The notes below the pieces were generated by a model. The model did no database searches. It was given only the letters and a program-made list of their open reading frames with translations, and was not told the DNA's origin. This document shows, in pieces, positions 33,741 through 41,902 of a DNA stretch of 64,000 bases. The position numbers and the translations under genes are program-made. This stretch comes from Natroniella sulfidigena (GTDB lineage: Bacteria; Bacillota; Halanaerobiia; Halobacteroidales; Halobacteroidaceae). The number at the start of each line of letters is the position of its first letter. Position 1 is the stretch's first letter. The stretch is from assembly GCF_023223645.1 (NCBI RefSeq), contig NZ_JALKBY010000017.1:1-64000 (forward strand), given 5' to 3'.

Positions 33741-34655
33741 CTAATCGATAATAAAGACAACTGCTCTTCGCTCAACAATCCCATGTTCCTTATCTAAATC
33801 TCTAAATAATCTAGCATTATCAGAATCTAAAATCAGATCAGTTGGTGCCTCACCAGAACGATTTATTACACTAGCTGCTTCAATTATCAATGGATTGTCT
33901 CCCACTCTATCGATCCCCATAATCCCCTCTTCACTGCGAGAATAAGCAACTAAAGAAGATACATTATCTGGATTGTCAGCACTTACTTCTGTTGGCCCGT
34001 AAAGACTATAACCTTGGCTATCAAAAATTTGAGGATATAAAGCAGTTGCTACATCAAAGCCACGAGTATCTATAACTACCGAAGTATATTCGATCCCCCG
34101 TTCCACCTCTTCTTCTATTTCTATTTCCTCTCTAGGAGGAACTTCACGCCTTGGCTGATCAAGATGTTCTTCAACATCATCAATCCTATCTTGTGAATCT
34201 TCTCGAGCATCATCCTCTAAATAATAAGCTAAACCTTCTCTACCATCTAACGGTAACTCCATTGTTACTGTACTGATCTTCATATCTGGATCATATTCAG
34301 AATCGACAAATAAAGCACCTTCTATAAAACCACGTACTTGGGTCTCTACACGATCAGATGTTGCTATCATATCTTCCATAGTAGTCTGACTGTTAACCCT
34401 AACTCCATCAATAAACTCAGCAGCATTTCGGTAAGCATCAACTCTAGCAGCTCGCTGAGCCATTAACTTAGCTTGGCCCCCAATATGATGTTCAGCAGCC
34501 ACACCTTGACCTTGAACTACAACAACCCCTCTCTCCCAATCAACTTCAGCAGTCTCTTCTTCAACACCAAAAGCTCCTGCCTCAAGATTGATCAATAATA
34601 ATAAAGAAAGAATTAATACAGGTATATAAATCGCTTTTTTTAAATTCATTATCAT
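33741..34655 (-). CDS. LPP20/FlgP-like envelope protein
   Basis: 304 residues with a signal peptide (IYIPVLILSLLLLINLEAGAFG). Residues about 40-140 have the LPP20 pattern (VVVVQGQGVA ... AQRAARVDAYRNAAEFIDGV ... VETQVRGFIEGA), the fold of the flagellar outer-membrane protein FlgP. A proline/glutamate-rich linker follows (residues 160-195), then a C-terminal region (ALYPQIFDSQGYSLYGP) seen in related proteins. No lipobox. A start at ATG 34649 is also possible. Lies between the FlgT-like and the TPR-CsgG-like genes. Confidence 0.65.
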   Translation of the reverse strand: MIMNLKKAIYIPVLILSLLLLINLEAGAFGVEEETAEVDWERGVVVVQGQGVAAEHHIGGQAKLMAQRAARVDAYRNAAEFIDGVRVNSQTTMEDMIATSDRVETQVRGFIEGALFVDSEYDPDMKISTVTMELPLDGREGLAYYLEDDAREDSQDRIDDVEEHLDQPRREVPPREEIEIEEEVERGIEYTSVVIDTRGFDVATALYPQIFDSQGYSLYGPTEVSADNPDNVSSLVAYSRSEEGIMGIDRVGDNPLIIEAASVINRSGEAPTDLILDSDNARLFRDLDKEHGIVERRAVVFIID

Positions 34656-34673
34656 TAACTCCCTTCAATTAGA

Positions 34674-34897
34674 TGACAGTGTACAGTTTACGGTTTACAG
34701 TTGATAGTTGATAGTTGATAGAAAAAATCTAAGATCTGATTTTTTCATCACGAAGGGTTCAAAGAACCCGAAGGAAAATCATTTAAAGACCAAAATCAAG
34801 AACATCATAATCCTATAATCATAATAATTTTCAGCCTTCGTAATCTTTTTAGGTTTTGATCTTTAATTGTAAATTGTACATTGTCAACTGTACATTA
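34674..34897. repeat. Inverted word-arm element with one 30-bp hairpin module
   Basis: Left arm of GTACAGTTTACGGTTTACAG words and TTGATAG repeats, a hairpin module at 34743-34775 with stem GGGTTCAAAGAACCC (identical to the one at 4851-4867), and a right arm of TAATTGTAAATTGTACATT words (34862-34893). It fills the whole gap between the FlgT-like and LPP20-like genes. Confidence 0.8.
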
Positions 34898-34899
34898 TA

Positions 34900-36036
34900 T
34901 TACTCCTTACTTAAATTAATCTGACTACCAGAAACTCCAGTCACCTCAAGTGAAAACTCACTTTCATTTGCAATTTCTCTAGACAGCTGCATAGGCAGAA
35001 TACTAGTATTTAGATCAAATCTGGCTGAACCTCCTGAAAAATCCCTTAAATAGACAGCATCAACAAAGCTCATCTCCTTTAATTCAGCTTCAAAATCATC
35101 AACATCTGAAAAGCTAATCCCACTAATAGTTAGTTGAACACTTCGTTCACCATCTGAGATAGCCTCAGAAACTACATCCAATAAGTACTCACCCATCTTG
35201 GCCCCTGCATTGGCCAATGAGTCTCTAGCAGCAGCAGTCTCTGTGATATCGATCCCACTCTCACTGACACCATGTGAGGCAACTAGCTCAGCTGTATCAG
35301 TCTCAACAACCTCAGTACTCAATGTAGCTCGATAGGAGTAAAAACCTTGCCTCTCTTCTACAAACTGACTAGTAGCTTCTCCAATCACCAACAGATCAGC
35401 ATCATACTCTGCTCTCAACTCACGAAAAGCATCTGCATCACCAGCTAATGCCCGTCGGACTCCTTCACTATTTCGAGCTTGATCTACCTGGTTTTGATCG
35501 ATCAATCTAAACCCAGCATCTAACAGTTGCCGAGTAATCTCTCTCTCTGCTGCAGGAGTTGAAATAGCTCTAGCACTATTCCACCTTCTTCTAATATACT
35601 CTTCACCAGGGATAACAACCATAACCCTTGGATCTCCTGCCCGATGAATAACCAGATCTAAAGCATCTAAATCATCTTCTAAAAGTTCTTCTTGTACCAA
35701 AGCTCTTATTTTTACATAAAAGACACCATCTTGATTCCAAGTATCTAAAACCTCATAATCAGCTACATAACCTTGTGCTTGGCTGAAAATAGAGTCCTCA
35801 ATTAACTCATAATTATTAGTTTTGGTCTGACTATCTATAAAAACACCGACTCCTTTTTCTACTGCATTGCGAAAAGCATCCGTAGTTGCCATATCTCTAG
35901 CTTGGACTAGATTTCCAGCACTTATATTGGCCCTTCCTTCTACCTCTACATAGTTACCTTCTTGAGCAAAGGCTATTGGAGAAGAGAATAAAACTATAAT
36001 CAAAGCCAGTAAGACAGCTCTTTTATTAATTCGCAT
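34900..36036 (-). CDS. FlgT-like envelope protein
   Basis: About 378 residues. Signal peptide (NKRAVLLALIIVLFSSPIAFAQ). Residues 28-125 match the FlgT N-terminal domain pattern (VEVEGRANISAGNLVQARDM ... DAFRNAVEKGVGVFIDSQ ... QGYVADYEVLD), followed by a TolB-N/FlgT-middle-like region (RVMVVIPGEEYIRRRW ... LLDAGFRLIDQNQVDQ ... DADLLVIGEA). FlgT builds the H-ring of sheathed or outer-membrane flagella with FlgO and FlgP in Vibrio. Start at ATG 36036 with GAAGTGAG upstream; the ATG at 36060 gives an unlikely charged extension. Confidence 0.65.
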   Translation of the reverse strand: MRINKRAVLLALIIVLFSSPIAFAQEGNYVEVEGRANISAGNLVQARDMATTDAFRNAVEKGVGVFIDSQTKTNNYELIEDSIFSQAQGYVADYEVLDTWNQDGVFYVKIRALVQEELLEDDLDALDLVIHRAGDPRVMVVIPGEEYIRRRWNSARAISTPAAEREITRQLLDAGFRLIDQNQVDQARNSEGVRRALAGDADAFRELRAEYDADLLVIGEATSQFVEERQGFYSYRATLSTEVVETDTAELVASHGVSESGIDITETAAARDSLANAGAKMGEYLLDVVSEAISDGERSVQLTISGISFSDVDDFEAELKEMSFVDAVYLRDFSGGSARFDLNTSILPMQLSREIANESEFSLEVTGVSGSQINLSKE

Positions 36037-36077
36037 TAAACTCACTTCTCTTTCAATCAAATTGTTTTTTATTGATA

Positions 36078-36210
36078 TTAAGTTTAAGGCTAAGTCTAAG
36101 TTTAAGTAAAACCTAAGCCCTTATGCTTTTAACGGTTGGCTTAGACTTACCTTCGGGTTTATAAAAACCCTTCGTAATAAAAACCATTTCCTCAACCTTA
36201 GACTTAAGCT
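36078..36210. repeat. Inverted-arm element (AAGTTTAAGG words) containing a reversed hairpin module
   Basis: Left arm 36078-36107, core AACCTAAGCCCTTATGCTTT at 36110-36129, a hairpin module in reverse orientation at 36150-36178 with stem GGGTTT-ATAA-AAACCC, and right arm ACCTTAGACTTAAGC. It shows that the module and the arm/core families combine. Confidence 0.75.
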
Positions 36211-36239
36211 ATTTTGTAATTAAGCTTCACTTTTCTCAA

Positions 36240-37574
36240 TTAAAAGATATTCATCGGTATAGTAGCAATAATATTAAATCCTATTCCACTCAAATCAATC
36301 TCAGAATGAATACCTTCATCAACACTATTACCTGAGTCTGTATCCTCCCAATTATCAATAGTTGAACCTAACTGACCTTGCAGACCTGCTCTAATTCTAA
36401 AGCCCTGATCATAATCAGAATAATACTTTATTCCTGTTCCTAGATTGCCATAAAAGCCTGAGTCAGAAGCTGTTCCACTAGCCCCCATATGATTATCATC
36501 ATGATCTTGCCTAGCAACATTAAAGCCAGCTCCAGCACTACCTAGTAGATAAAGCCTACCTGGAGTTAAAGCTTTCTCATAAACTCCTTCTACACCTATA
36601 TCAAACATAGTTACATCATTTGCTCTACCACCAGAAAGAATTACATTCATTTCAGATTCAAAAGCCCGCTCCATAACTCCCCTAAATTCAAACATAGGCA
36701 TCATTTTAGACTCCCCATCAAATGAGTAATTTCTAGCACTAAAACCGATCGCAGTCATTGTCTGACGATCATATGGAACCTCTTTAACTGTATCATTCTC
36801 CTCAATCGGCTCTTCTTGCCACAAAATCTTGGCCCGCGAATCATCAGAAATTACCTGTTCTACCTCGATCATTCCTACCTTCCTACCAAAGCCTGCTTCA
36901 TCTTGACGCATAACATAATAACGATGACCAGTTCGAATTCCCATCTCTGCTCCACCAAGTAGATCTACATTATCTCTACTGACATTAGTCACAAAAGAAG
37001 TAATCGCAAACGCCTCACGAATTGGATTGCTTAAATCACTAATTGCTGCTTCTAAAGCCTCATTTCTGGCTTCAGTCCTATTATCTTCCGAAGAGGAACT
37101 CCCTTCACTTTGAAAAGACTGTAATACAGTCCCTGTCTCTACATCGATCAATTGGACAGTAACCCTAGCTTCACCATCATAATCACTCCAAGACCCGCTA
37201 GTAGTCAATCGATCAATATTTCCTACAAAGATTCGCTCGACTCCTAATACATTCCCAGCATCTCCTGCTGTATCACCATCTACGAAGCCGGACTTTTGAA
37301 AATGTTGTTCATCTAAAATACGATCAATCTCATTTCTAGAAATAACATCTACCCTATCTAAATCAATTAAAATTTGAGTTAGATAATTGGCTGCTGCTTG
37401 CTGATATTGGCTACTTCCTTCCCCTCCAAACTCCAAAACTGCAACACCATCTTCTGCAAATCCGGGAGTAGAAATAACAGATACAATTAATATAGCTAAT
37501 AAAATAGTAATTAAACTACGCATTTTCCCCCAAAAATAATCTCCTAAAAATTTATTTCTTACTTCTTGATTCAT
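36240..37574 (-). CDS. CsgG/FlgO-like domain protein with C-terminal beta-barrel
   Basis: 444 residues. Signal peptide starts at about residue 18 (MRSLITILLAILIVSVISTPGFA) after a long N-region; the strong AGGAGGGG site nevertheless favours ATG 37574. Residues 43-190 are CsgG/LpoB-like (VAVLEFGGEGSSQ ... RVDVISRNEIDRILDEQHFQ ... LGVERIFVGNID). Residues about 205-275 resemble a FlgT C-terminal or SH3-like domain (GIRTGHRYYVMRQDE). Residues 280-444 alternate hydrophobic and polar residues and end in IIATIPMNIF, like an outer-membrane barrel. The fusion suggests an outer-membrane-inserted member of this cluster. Confidence 0.65.
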   Translation of the reverse strand: MNQEVRNKFLGDYFWGKMRSLITILLAILIVSVISTPGFAEDGVAVLEFGGEGSSQYQQAAANYLTQILIDLDRVDVISRNEIDRILDEQHFQKSGFVDGDTAGDAGNVLGVERIFVGNIDRLTTSGSWSDYDGEARVTVQLIDVETGTVLQSFQSEGSSSSEDNRTEARNEALEAAISDLSNPIREAFAITSFVTNVSRDNVDLLGGAEMGIRTGHRYYVMRQDEAGFGRKVGMIEVEQVISDDSRAKILWQEEPIEENDTVKEVPYDRQTMTAIGFSARNYSFDGESKMMPMFEFRGVMERAFESEMNVILSGGRANDVTMFDIGVEGVYEKALTPGRLYLLGSAGAGFNVARQDHDDNHMGASGTASDSGFYGNLGTGIKYYSDYDQGFRIRAGLQGQLGSTIDNWEDTDSGNSVDEGIHSEIDLSGIGFNIIATIPMNIF

Positions 37575-37704
37575 TCTAAACCCCTCCTAGAAATATGTAA
37601 ATCATACTATTAAGTATTCAATTCAATAAAACCACTTAAAACCCTTTATAAACCCAATTTTATTCTCAGGTTACATAAAACTACATTAGCTTTTAAAAAA
37701 ATAA

Positions 37705-37747
37705 AACCTCTAAGCTCTTTTTAAAATACTGGAAACTTAGAGGTGTT
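37705..37747 (-). terminator. Terminator of the small barrel gene
   Basis: CCTCTAAG and CTTAGAGG arms around 23 nt, followed on the minus strand by TTTTATTTTTTT. Located 18 nt past the stop of the 37765-38289 gene, so that gene and the CsgG-barrel gene are separate units. Confidence 0.75.
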
Positions 37748-37764
37748 ATTATCTTTTAACATAA

Positions 37765-38289
37765 CTAAAATTCAAGCATCAAATTCCCACCAAACTCAAG
37801 ACCACTATAGTCATCCTCACCAAGCTCTAACGATCTATAACCCCCTCGAGCTACCAAGCTTATATCACTACCGAGTAATTTGGCTTCTATCCCCGCTTTG
37901 TAACCAATACTTGAATCTTCATCTTCTGAATAATGCCCAACAGAACCAACCAGATTTATACTCTCCTCTACCATAATAGTAGCAGTCCCTAAGGCTCCAA
38001 CTATAGAAGTATCTATTTCATTATCATCTATAGTTAAATATTCGACCTCACCACCTACTGCCAAATCCTCTAATACCCATCTTCTCATTCCTCCATATAC
38101 ACCAGGAGCAGAATCATCAACAAAATCTATCTGGTTATTACTCCCCCCTAGATAACCTTCAATCAATCCCACTCTAGTCTCTTTCCACGGGTTTAATTCC
38201 TCTAATAATTCTCCTAATGCTACCGCTGGTGAGCTAAATAAGATCACTGTCGATACCACCAACATAACAACTAGCCCCTCTTTTTTCAT
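37765..38289 (-). CDS. Small outer-membrane beta-barrel-like protein
   Basis: About 174 residues with signal peptide (KKEGLVVMLVVSTVILFSSPAVA) and a body of short alternating strands (GGEVEYLTIDD; GYKAGIEAKLLGSDISLVARGGYRSLEL) ending in GGNLMLEF with terminal Phe. No family recognised. The start is ATG 38289, after GGGGGAG; ATG 38307 lies ahead of that site. Neighbour of the CsgG/FlgT-like group, which supports an envelope location. Confidence 0.6.
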   Translation of the reverse strand: MKKEGLVVMLVVSTVILFSSPAVALGELLEELNPWKETRVGLIEGYLGGSNNQIDFVDDSAPGVYGGMRRWVLEDLAVGGEVEYLTIDDNEIDTSIVGALGTATIMVEESINLVGSVGHYSEDEDSSIGYKAGIEAKLLGSDISLVARGGYRSLELGEDDYSGLEFGGNLMLEF

Positions 38290-38349
38290 TTTAACTCCCC
38301 CTTCCATATTTTTTAGTTTCCAAGTTCATCGCTCCCATTGCTAATCTAA

Positions 38350-38952
38350 TTAAACCCAATCAACTATTAATTGATCTAACTTTAATCTAGGTCTCTGACT
38401 TCTTTCTTCCTGAGGATACCCAAGCGGTAATAAAGATACAATCTCTAAGCTATCATCTAGCTCTAAAAGTTGTTTCACTTTTTGTTGATTAAACATCATT
38501 ATCCAACAGCTTCCTAAACCCAATTCAGTAGCCTGCAAAGTCATATTTTCAATAGCAATTGCACAATTCAAACGTAAGTAAGCCTTCATCTCCTCTTCAG
38601 CCTTCTGCCTACCTTTATAATTAGAAAAATCCATTTTCTCTAATTCTGTCCCCTTAAAAGCACCTGCCTTATGCAACTCTACGATTCTTCTTTGACGATA
38701 TTGATCAGCATCCAACTTAGCACAGCAGACTATTACTGCAGGAGCTTCAGCTACAAAATCTAAAGTATAATCCTTTAACTTTTCTCTCATTTCCTCTGAT
38801 TCCACCACTACAAATCTCCAAGGTTGAAGATTAGTCCCTGACGGGGCCAACCTCCCTGCTTCTAAAACCTTTTTAATATCCTCTTGACTGACTGGATCAG
38901 ATTTAAAGTTTCTGATACTCCTTCTTTTCTCAATTGCTTCTTTAACCTTCAT
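38350..38952 (-). CDS. Nitroreductase family protein (FMN)
   Basis: 200 residues. N-terminal FMN-binding RRSIRNFKSDPVSQEDI and RLAPSGTNLQPWRF, and the LGLGSCWI segment near residue 145, typical of the NfsA/FRP superfamily. Flavin-dependent reduction of a nitro compound, quinone or other small electrophile; substrate unknown. Follows the DUF456 gene by 24 nt, so the GTPase, DUF456 and nitroreductase genes may be one operon. Confidence 0.9.
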   Translation of the reverse strand: MKVKEAIEKRRSIRNFKSDPVSQEDIKKVLEAGRLAPSGTNLQPWRFVVVESEEMREKLKDYTLDFVAEAPAVIVCCAKLDADQYRQRRIVELHKAGAFKGTELEKMDFSNYKGRQKAEEEMKAYLRLNCAIAIENMTLQATELGLGSCWIMMFNQQKVKQLLELDDSLEIVSLLPLGYPQEERSQRPRLKLDQLIVDWV

Positions 38953-38976
38953 TATTCCACATCCTTTTAATAAATT

Positions 38977-39462
38977 TTAGCGAAAAATAAGATATAGATA
39001 CCAACTGATCATTGTCAACTGGAGGCCAATCTTGATTATACTACTACTAAAGAAGGCCATTATCGTACCTAGTGCCCTTTTAAAAGCAGAAATCACACCA
39101 GTCTGCTCTACAAAAAAGGTTACTGTAAAGACCATTACAAACGGGCCAACAATAATCCCAATAGGCCCTAAAAGTAATGAACCTCCAATCAAGCCTATAC
39201 TCCCCGCCAATATTGTCCATTTACTACCACCTTGCTTCTTGATAAAAAAACTATTCATAATAAAATCTGAGCTCAAATTTAATAGAGTAATTAACAACAT
39301 GGCAATCCAGAAGCTAGTAGGTATACTTATCGGCGGTTCAAAGAATCTACTTAGAAAGAAAGCAACCCATAATAAGATAGTGTCTGGAATTAAAGGCACA
39401 ACAACCCCTATTAGACTAGTAATAAATAAGATGGCTGTTAGACTTACTAAAAAAAGATTCAT
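38977..39462 (-). CDS. DUF456 family membrane protein
   Basis: 161 residues with four membrane segments (FLVSLTAILFITSLIGVVVPLIP; TILLWVAFFLSRF; FWIAMLLITLLNLSSDFI; GLIGGSLLLGPIGIIVGPFVMVFTVTFFV). The glycine-rich GGSKWTILAGSIGLIGG...GPIGIIVGPF is typical of DUF456. Function unknown in the family. The start is preceded by CAGGGGGGA. Downstream of the GTPase gene by 30 nt. Confidence 0.75.
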   Translation of the reverse strand: MNLFLVSLTAILFITSLIGVVVPLIPDTILLWVAFFLSRFFEPPISIPTSFWIAMLLITLLNLSSDFIMNSFFIKKQGGSKWTILAGSIGLIGGSLLLGPIGIIVGPFVMVFTVTFFVEQTGVISAFKRALGTIMAFFSSSIIKIGLQLTMISWYLYLIFR

Positions 39463-39492
39463 ATTTCCCCCCTGTTCTCTAAATGATCTACC

Positions 39493-40764
39493 CTACATCT
39501 TCCTTTCCTCATATAGTTGCTTATACTTTTTAAACTCTTCTTTAAAAAGGCTCATCAAATGATCAACACTCTTACCTTCACCATAATATTTGTAAGCTAC
39601 TCGACCAACTGCCCAAGTTCCTCCAGCAGCAATACCAGCACTGACAGCACTTCCTAAACCAGGAATCACATTTAATGCTTTAGCTGCTTGTTGAAAACCT
39701 AAAGCAGCACTCCCCAGCAGACCAAAAGAGCCCATAAATTCTTTAGCAGACTGATAATTAATATCCCTACCTGATAAGTAAGCAATCACTGTTACCAGCA
39801 TAGCCTGCAACGGAGTTAAAACATATAAATCAGAAGTTGGGATTGGAGTAGCTCCTATAACTCCTGCTACCTTAGCAAAACCTGTAGTTAGCTCTTCAGA
39901 TAAATACTCAGCAAGCCTTTCATACTCGATTAAATTAATTGCAGCTCTAACCTCTATATTACTTACTAAAACATCCAATAACTTATCTATATTATAAAAA
40001 CCTTCAAACTCAATCTCTAACTGATTAGAAGAACTAACCCCTTCAGGATTAGCACTCCATTCAACATAAGCCGAAACAGGAATAATCTCTAAGGGATTAA
40101 TATTATTTTGCTGACAAATCCTTTCTAATTCTGTAACCGACTTCTTTATATTTTCACGTTTCCTTGCTGGATAATTACTAGGCTTTTTATAGCGTGATGG
40201 CTCCAATTCATCAACTTGGGTTCGCAAAGCAACTATCGGTATTTGATTATTAAAGAGATTACTGATCATTTTTAAACTCTTTATATCTTGATCAAGATGA
40301 CCTCTTTCTTTAGCTTTAGCCAAAAATAAAATTGCATCAGGAGAAAAATCTTCAATAGTTCTTTTTAAAGCTTCTTTTGCCTCATTATTATTTCGAGATT
40401 CTCCAATTCCACGTGTATCAATAATTTCAACAATAGTCTCTCCATTACTTTGATAATTATATTGAGTACTAGTTTGAGTTCCTATCTCTACATCACTAGT
40501 TTCAGCTAAATATTCTCCAAACATAGCATTGATTAAACTACTCTTTCCTGCTCCAGTTCTTCCAACCAAAACAAATCTAGGGGGACGTCGTTCTTTAACT
40601 TCAGTAATTAATTGATTTATCTGGTCATTATTGAATAAGTTATCGATAATCATTTCCCTAATCTTGGTTGGGATATTAATCGGAAGTGACTTTATTAAAC
40701 CATCCAAATAACCATAAAAGTTTTCAATTTTACTCAGTCTTTCTTCTAACTCAATATTATCCAT
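39493..40764 (-). CDS. Era-like GTPase with C-terminal DUF697 membrane domain
   Basis: 423 residues. G1 is GRTGAGKSSLINAMFG, G3 is DTRGIGES; the G4 position reads TQVDEL instead of NKxD. C-terminal region from about 295 matches DUF697 (AGVIGATPIPTSDLYVLTPLQ; LGFQQAAKALNVIPGLGSAVSAGIAAGG), with two hydrophobic hairpins. Related to YfjP/HSR1-type membrane GTPases of unknown role. AAAGGGGTAAT precedes the ATG. Confidence 0.85.
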   Translation of the reverse strand: MDNIELEERLSKIENFYGYLDGLIKSLPINIPTKIREMIIDNLFNNDQINQLITEVKERRPPRFVLVGRTGAGKSSLINAMFGEYLAETSDVEIGTQTSTQYNYQSNGETIVEIIDTRGIGESRNNNEAKEALKRTIEDFSPDAILFLAKAKERGHLDQDIKSLKMISNLFNNQIPIVALRTQVDELEPSRYKKPSNYPARKRENIKKSVTELERICQQNNINPLEIIPVSAYVEWSANPEGVSSSNQLEIEFEGFYNIDKLLDVLVSNIEVRAAINLIEYERLAEYLSEELTTGFAKVAGVIGATPIPTSDLYVLTPLQAMLVTVIAYLSGRDINYQSAKEFMGSFGLLGSAALGFQQAAKALNVIPGLGSAVSAGIAAGGTWAVGRVAYKYYGEGKSVDHLMSLFKEEFKKYKQLYEERKM

Positions 40765-40891
40765 ATTGATTACCCCTTTCTAAAATTGGCTTTTAACTAA
40801 TTATATCATCTTTCAAGATTGATTATTATATTTCCTCTTTAGTAAAATAAAAATACTTGCTTCTAATTAAAAGCAATCCTAAAAGTAAAAA

Positions 40892-40931
40892 AGAGTTAGT
40901 ATGACAACCCCAATTGTCTAATACTAACCCC
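40892..40931 (-). terminator. Terminator of the men operon
   Basis: GTTAGTAT and ATACTAAC arms with an inner GACAA/TTGTC pair, followed on the minus strand by TCTTTTTTACTTTT. No other gene on the minus strand lies between it and menH. Confidence 0.8.
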
Positions 40932-40932
40932 C

Positions 40933-41040
40933 GGTTCAATTAATAATTTACAATGTACAATTAACAATTTATAGTTAAAGATCAACCCCTTAAATTCAAA
41001 GACTTTTAATTGTAAATTGTACATTTCGTCAATTGTCAAG
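40933..41040. repeat. Inverted word-arm element (ACAATGT words)
   Basis: Left arm TAATTTACAATGTACAATTA and TAACAATTTATAG, core with AAAGATCAAC, right arm TTAATTGTAAATTGTACATT and GTCAATTGTC. It accounts for a third of the 317-nt gap between menH and the GTPase gene; the terminator and AT-rich upstream region of the GTPase gene fill the rest. Confidence 0.7.
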
Positions 41041-41081
41041 TGTGAAGCTATTTTATAACCAAGCTAAACCCTCTCGCTAAT

Positions 41082-41888
41082 TTAACAATATTTATCTAAA
41101 TCTTTTTCATAATCTTTAATACTAGCCAACAAAGCATCGTCAAACCGCGGTTGTGCCCGTGGTAGATCATGTGTAGCTTCAGGTATATCGATCAACTTAG
41201 CAGTTGGTAACTTCTTAACAGTCTCATAAGCAATCTTGCGTAACCCTAACTGACTTCTTCCACCAGTATAGATATAGATCGGTAGAGATAGATCTGTAAT
41301 TTTCTCAGAAGAATACTCCGCTGGATATTCTTCATTGATTAAACGCTCTGTCTCATCTAATACCTTTTGCCAAGCTAGTGAGTCTCGTAAATGCTCTGCA
41401 GCTTCAGTACCGATCATTGTCTCAAAAAATCCTTTAGCTAGCTCTTCAATCCCTCGCTCAGAACTTTCTTCAAACAGTGATTTAATCTTATTATTTAATG
41501 AACTTACCTCAGGATCATTAGAAAATAAACTAAAACAAGGTGGCTCTAATAAGTGCAGAGTCGATATCTTATCTGCTAGCTGGTAAGCTACTTCAATAGC
41601 TACTAGCCCTCCATAAGAATGACCAACAAGATGAAAAGAATCGATCCCTATCTCTTTTAAGATAGCTATAATATCTTGAGCATCCTGAGCAATAGTATAT
41701 GGTTTTGGATCTTGAGGACTCTTGCCATGCCCTCTCCGATCACAAATAATCAACCGATACTGCTCACCAAGAGTATCTATCTGTCTCCTCCAAGTTAAAT
41801 AGCCATTACTAAAACCACCATGGATTAAAACTAATGTATCTTCTGCTGATTGATTTAAGTCTCGATAAAATAAAGGTTTCTTCTGCAT
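41082..41888 (-). CDS. menH: SHCHC synthase-like alpha/beta hydrolase
   Basis: 268 residues. Alpha/beta hydrolase with oxyanion region LIHGGFSNGYLTW, nucleophile elbow GHSYGGLVA (Ser near residue 94) and a C-terminal His in PEATHDLPRAQP. In menaquinone synthesis MenH removes pyruvate from SEPHCHC to give SHCHC. The assignment rests largely on its place as the last gene of the men operon, 14 nt after menE; another hydrolase activity is possible. Confidence 0.75.
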   Translation of the reverse strand: MQKKPLFYRDLNQSAEDTLVLIHGGFSNGYLTWRRQIDTLGEQYRLIICDRRGHGKSPQDPKPYTIAQDAQDIIAILKEIGIDSFHLVGHSYGGLVAIEVAYQLADKISTLHLLEPPCFSLFSNDPEVSSLNNKIKSLFEESSERGIEELAKGFFETMIGTEAAEHLRDSLAWQKVLDETERLINEEYPAEYSSEKITDLSLPIYIYTGGRSQLGLRKIAYETVKKLPTAKLIDIPEATHDLPRAQPRFDDALLASIKDYEKDLDKYC

Positions 41889-41902
41889 TTTTAGCTCCTA
41901 TT

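Noticed and set aside
39032-39562. 176-codon open frame on the plus strand
   Set aside because: It lies opposite the DUF456 and GTPase genes, has no ribosome binding site and a composition typical of an antisense frame.
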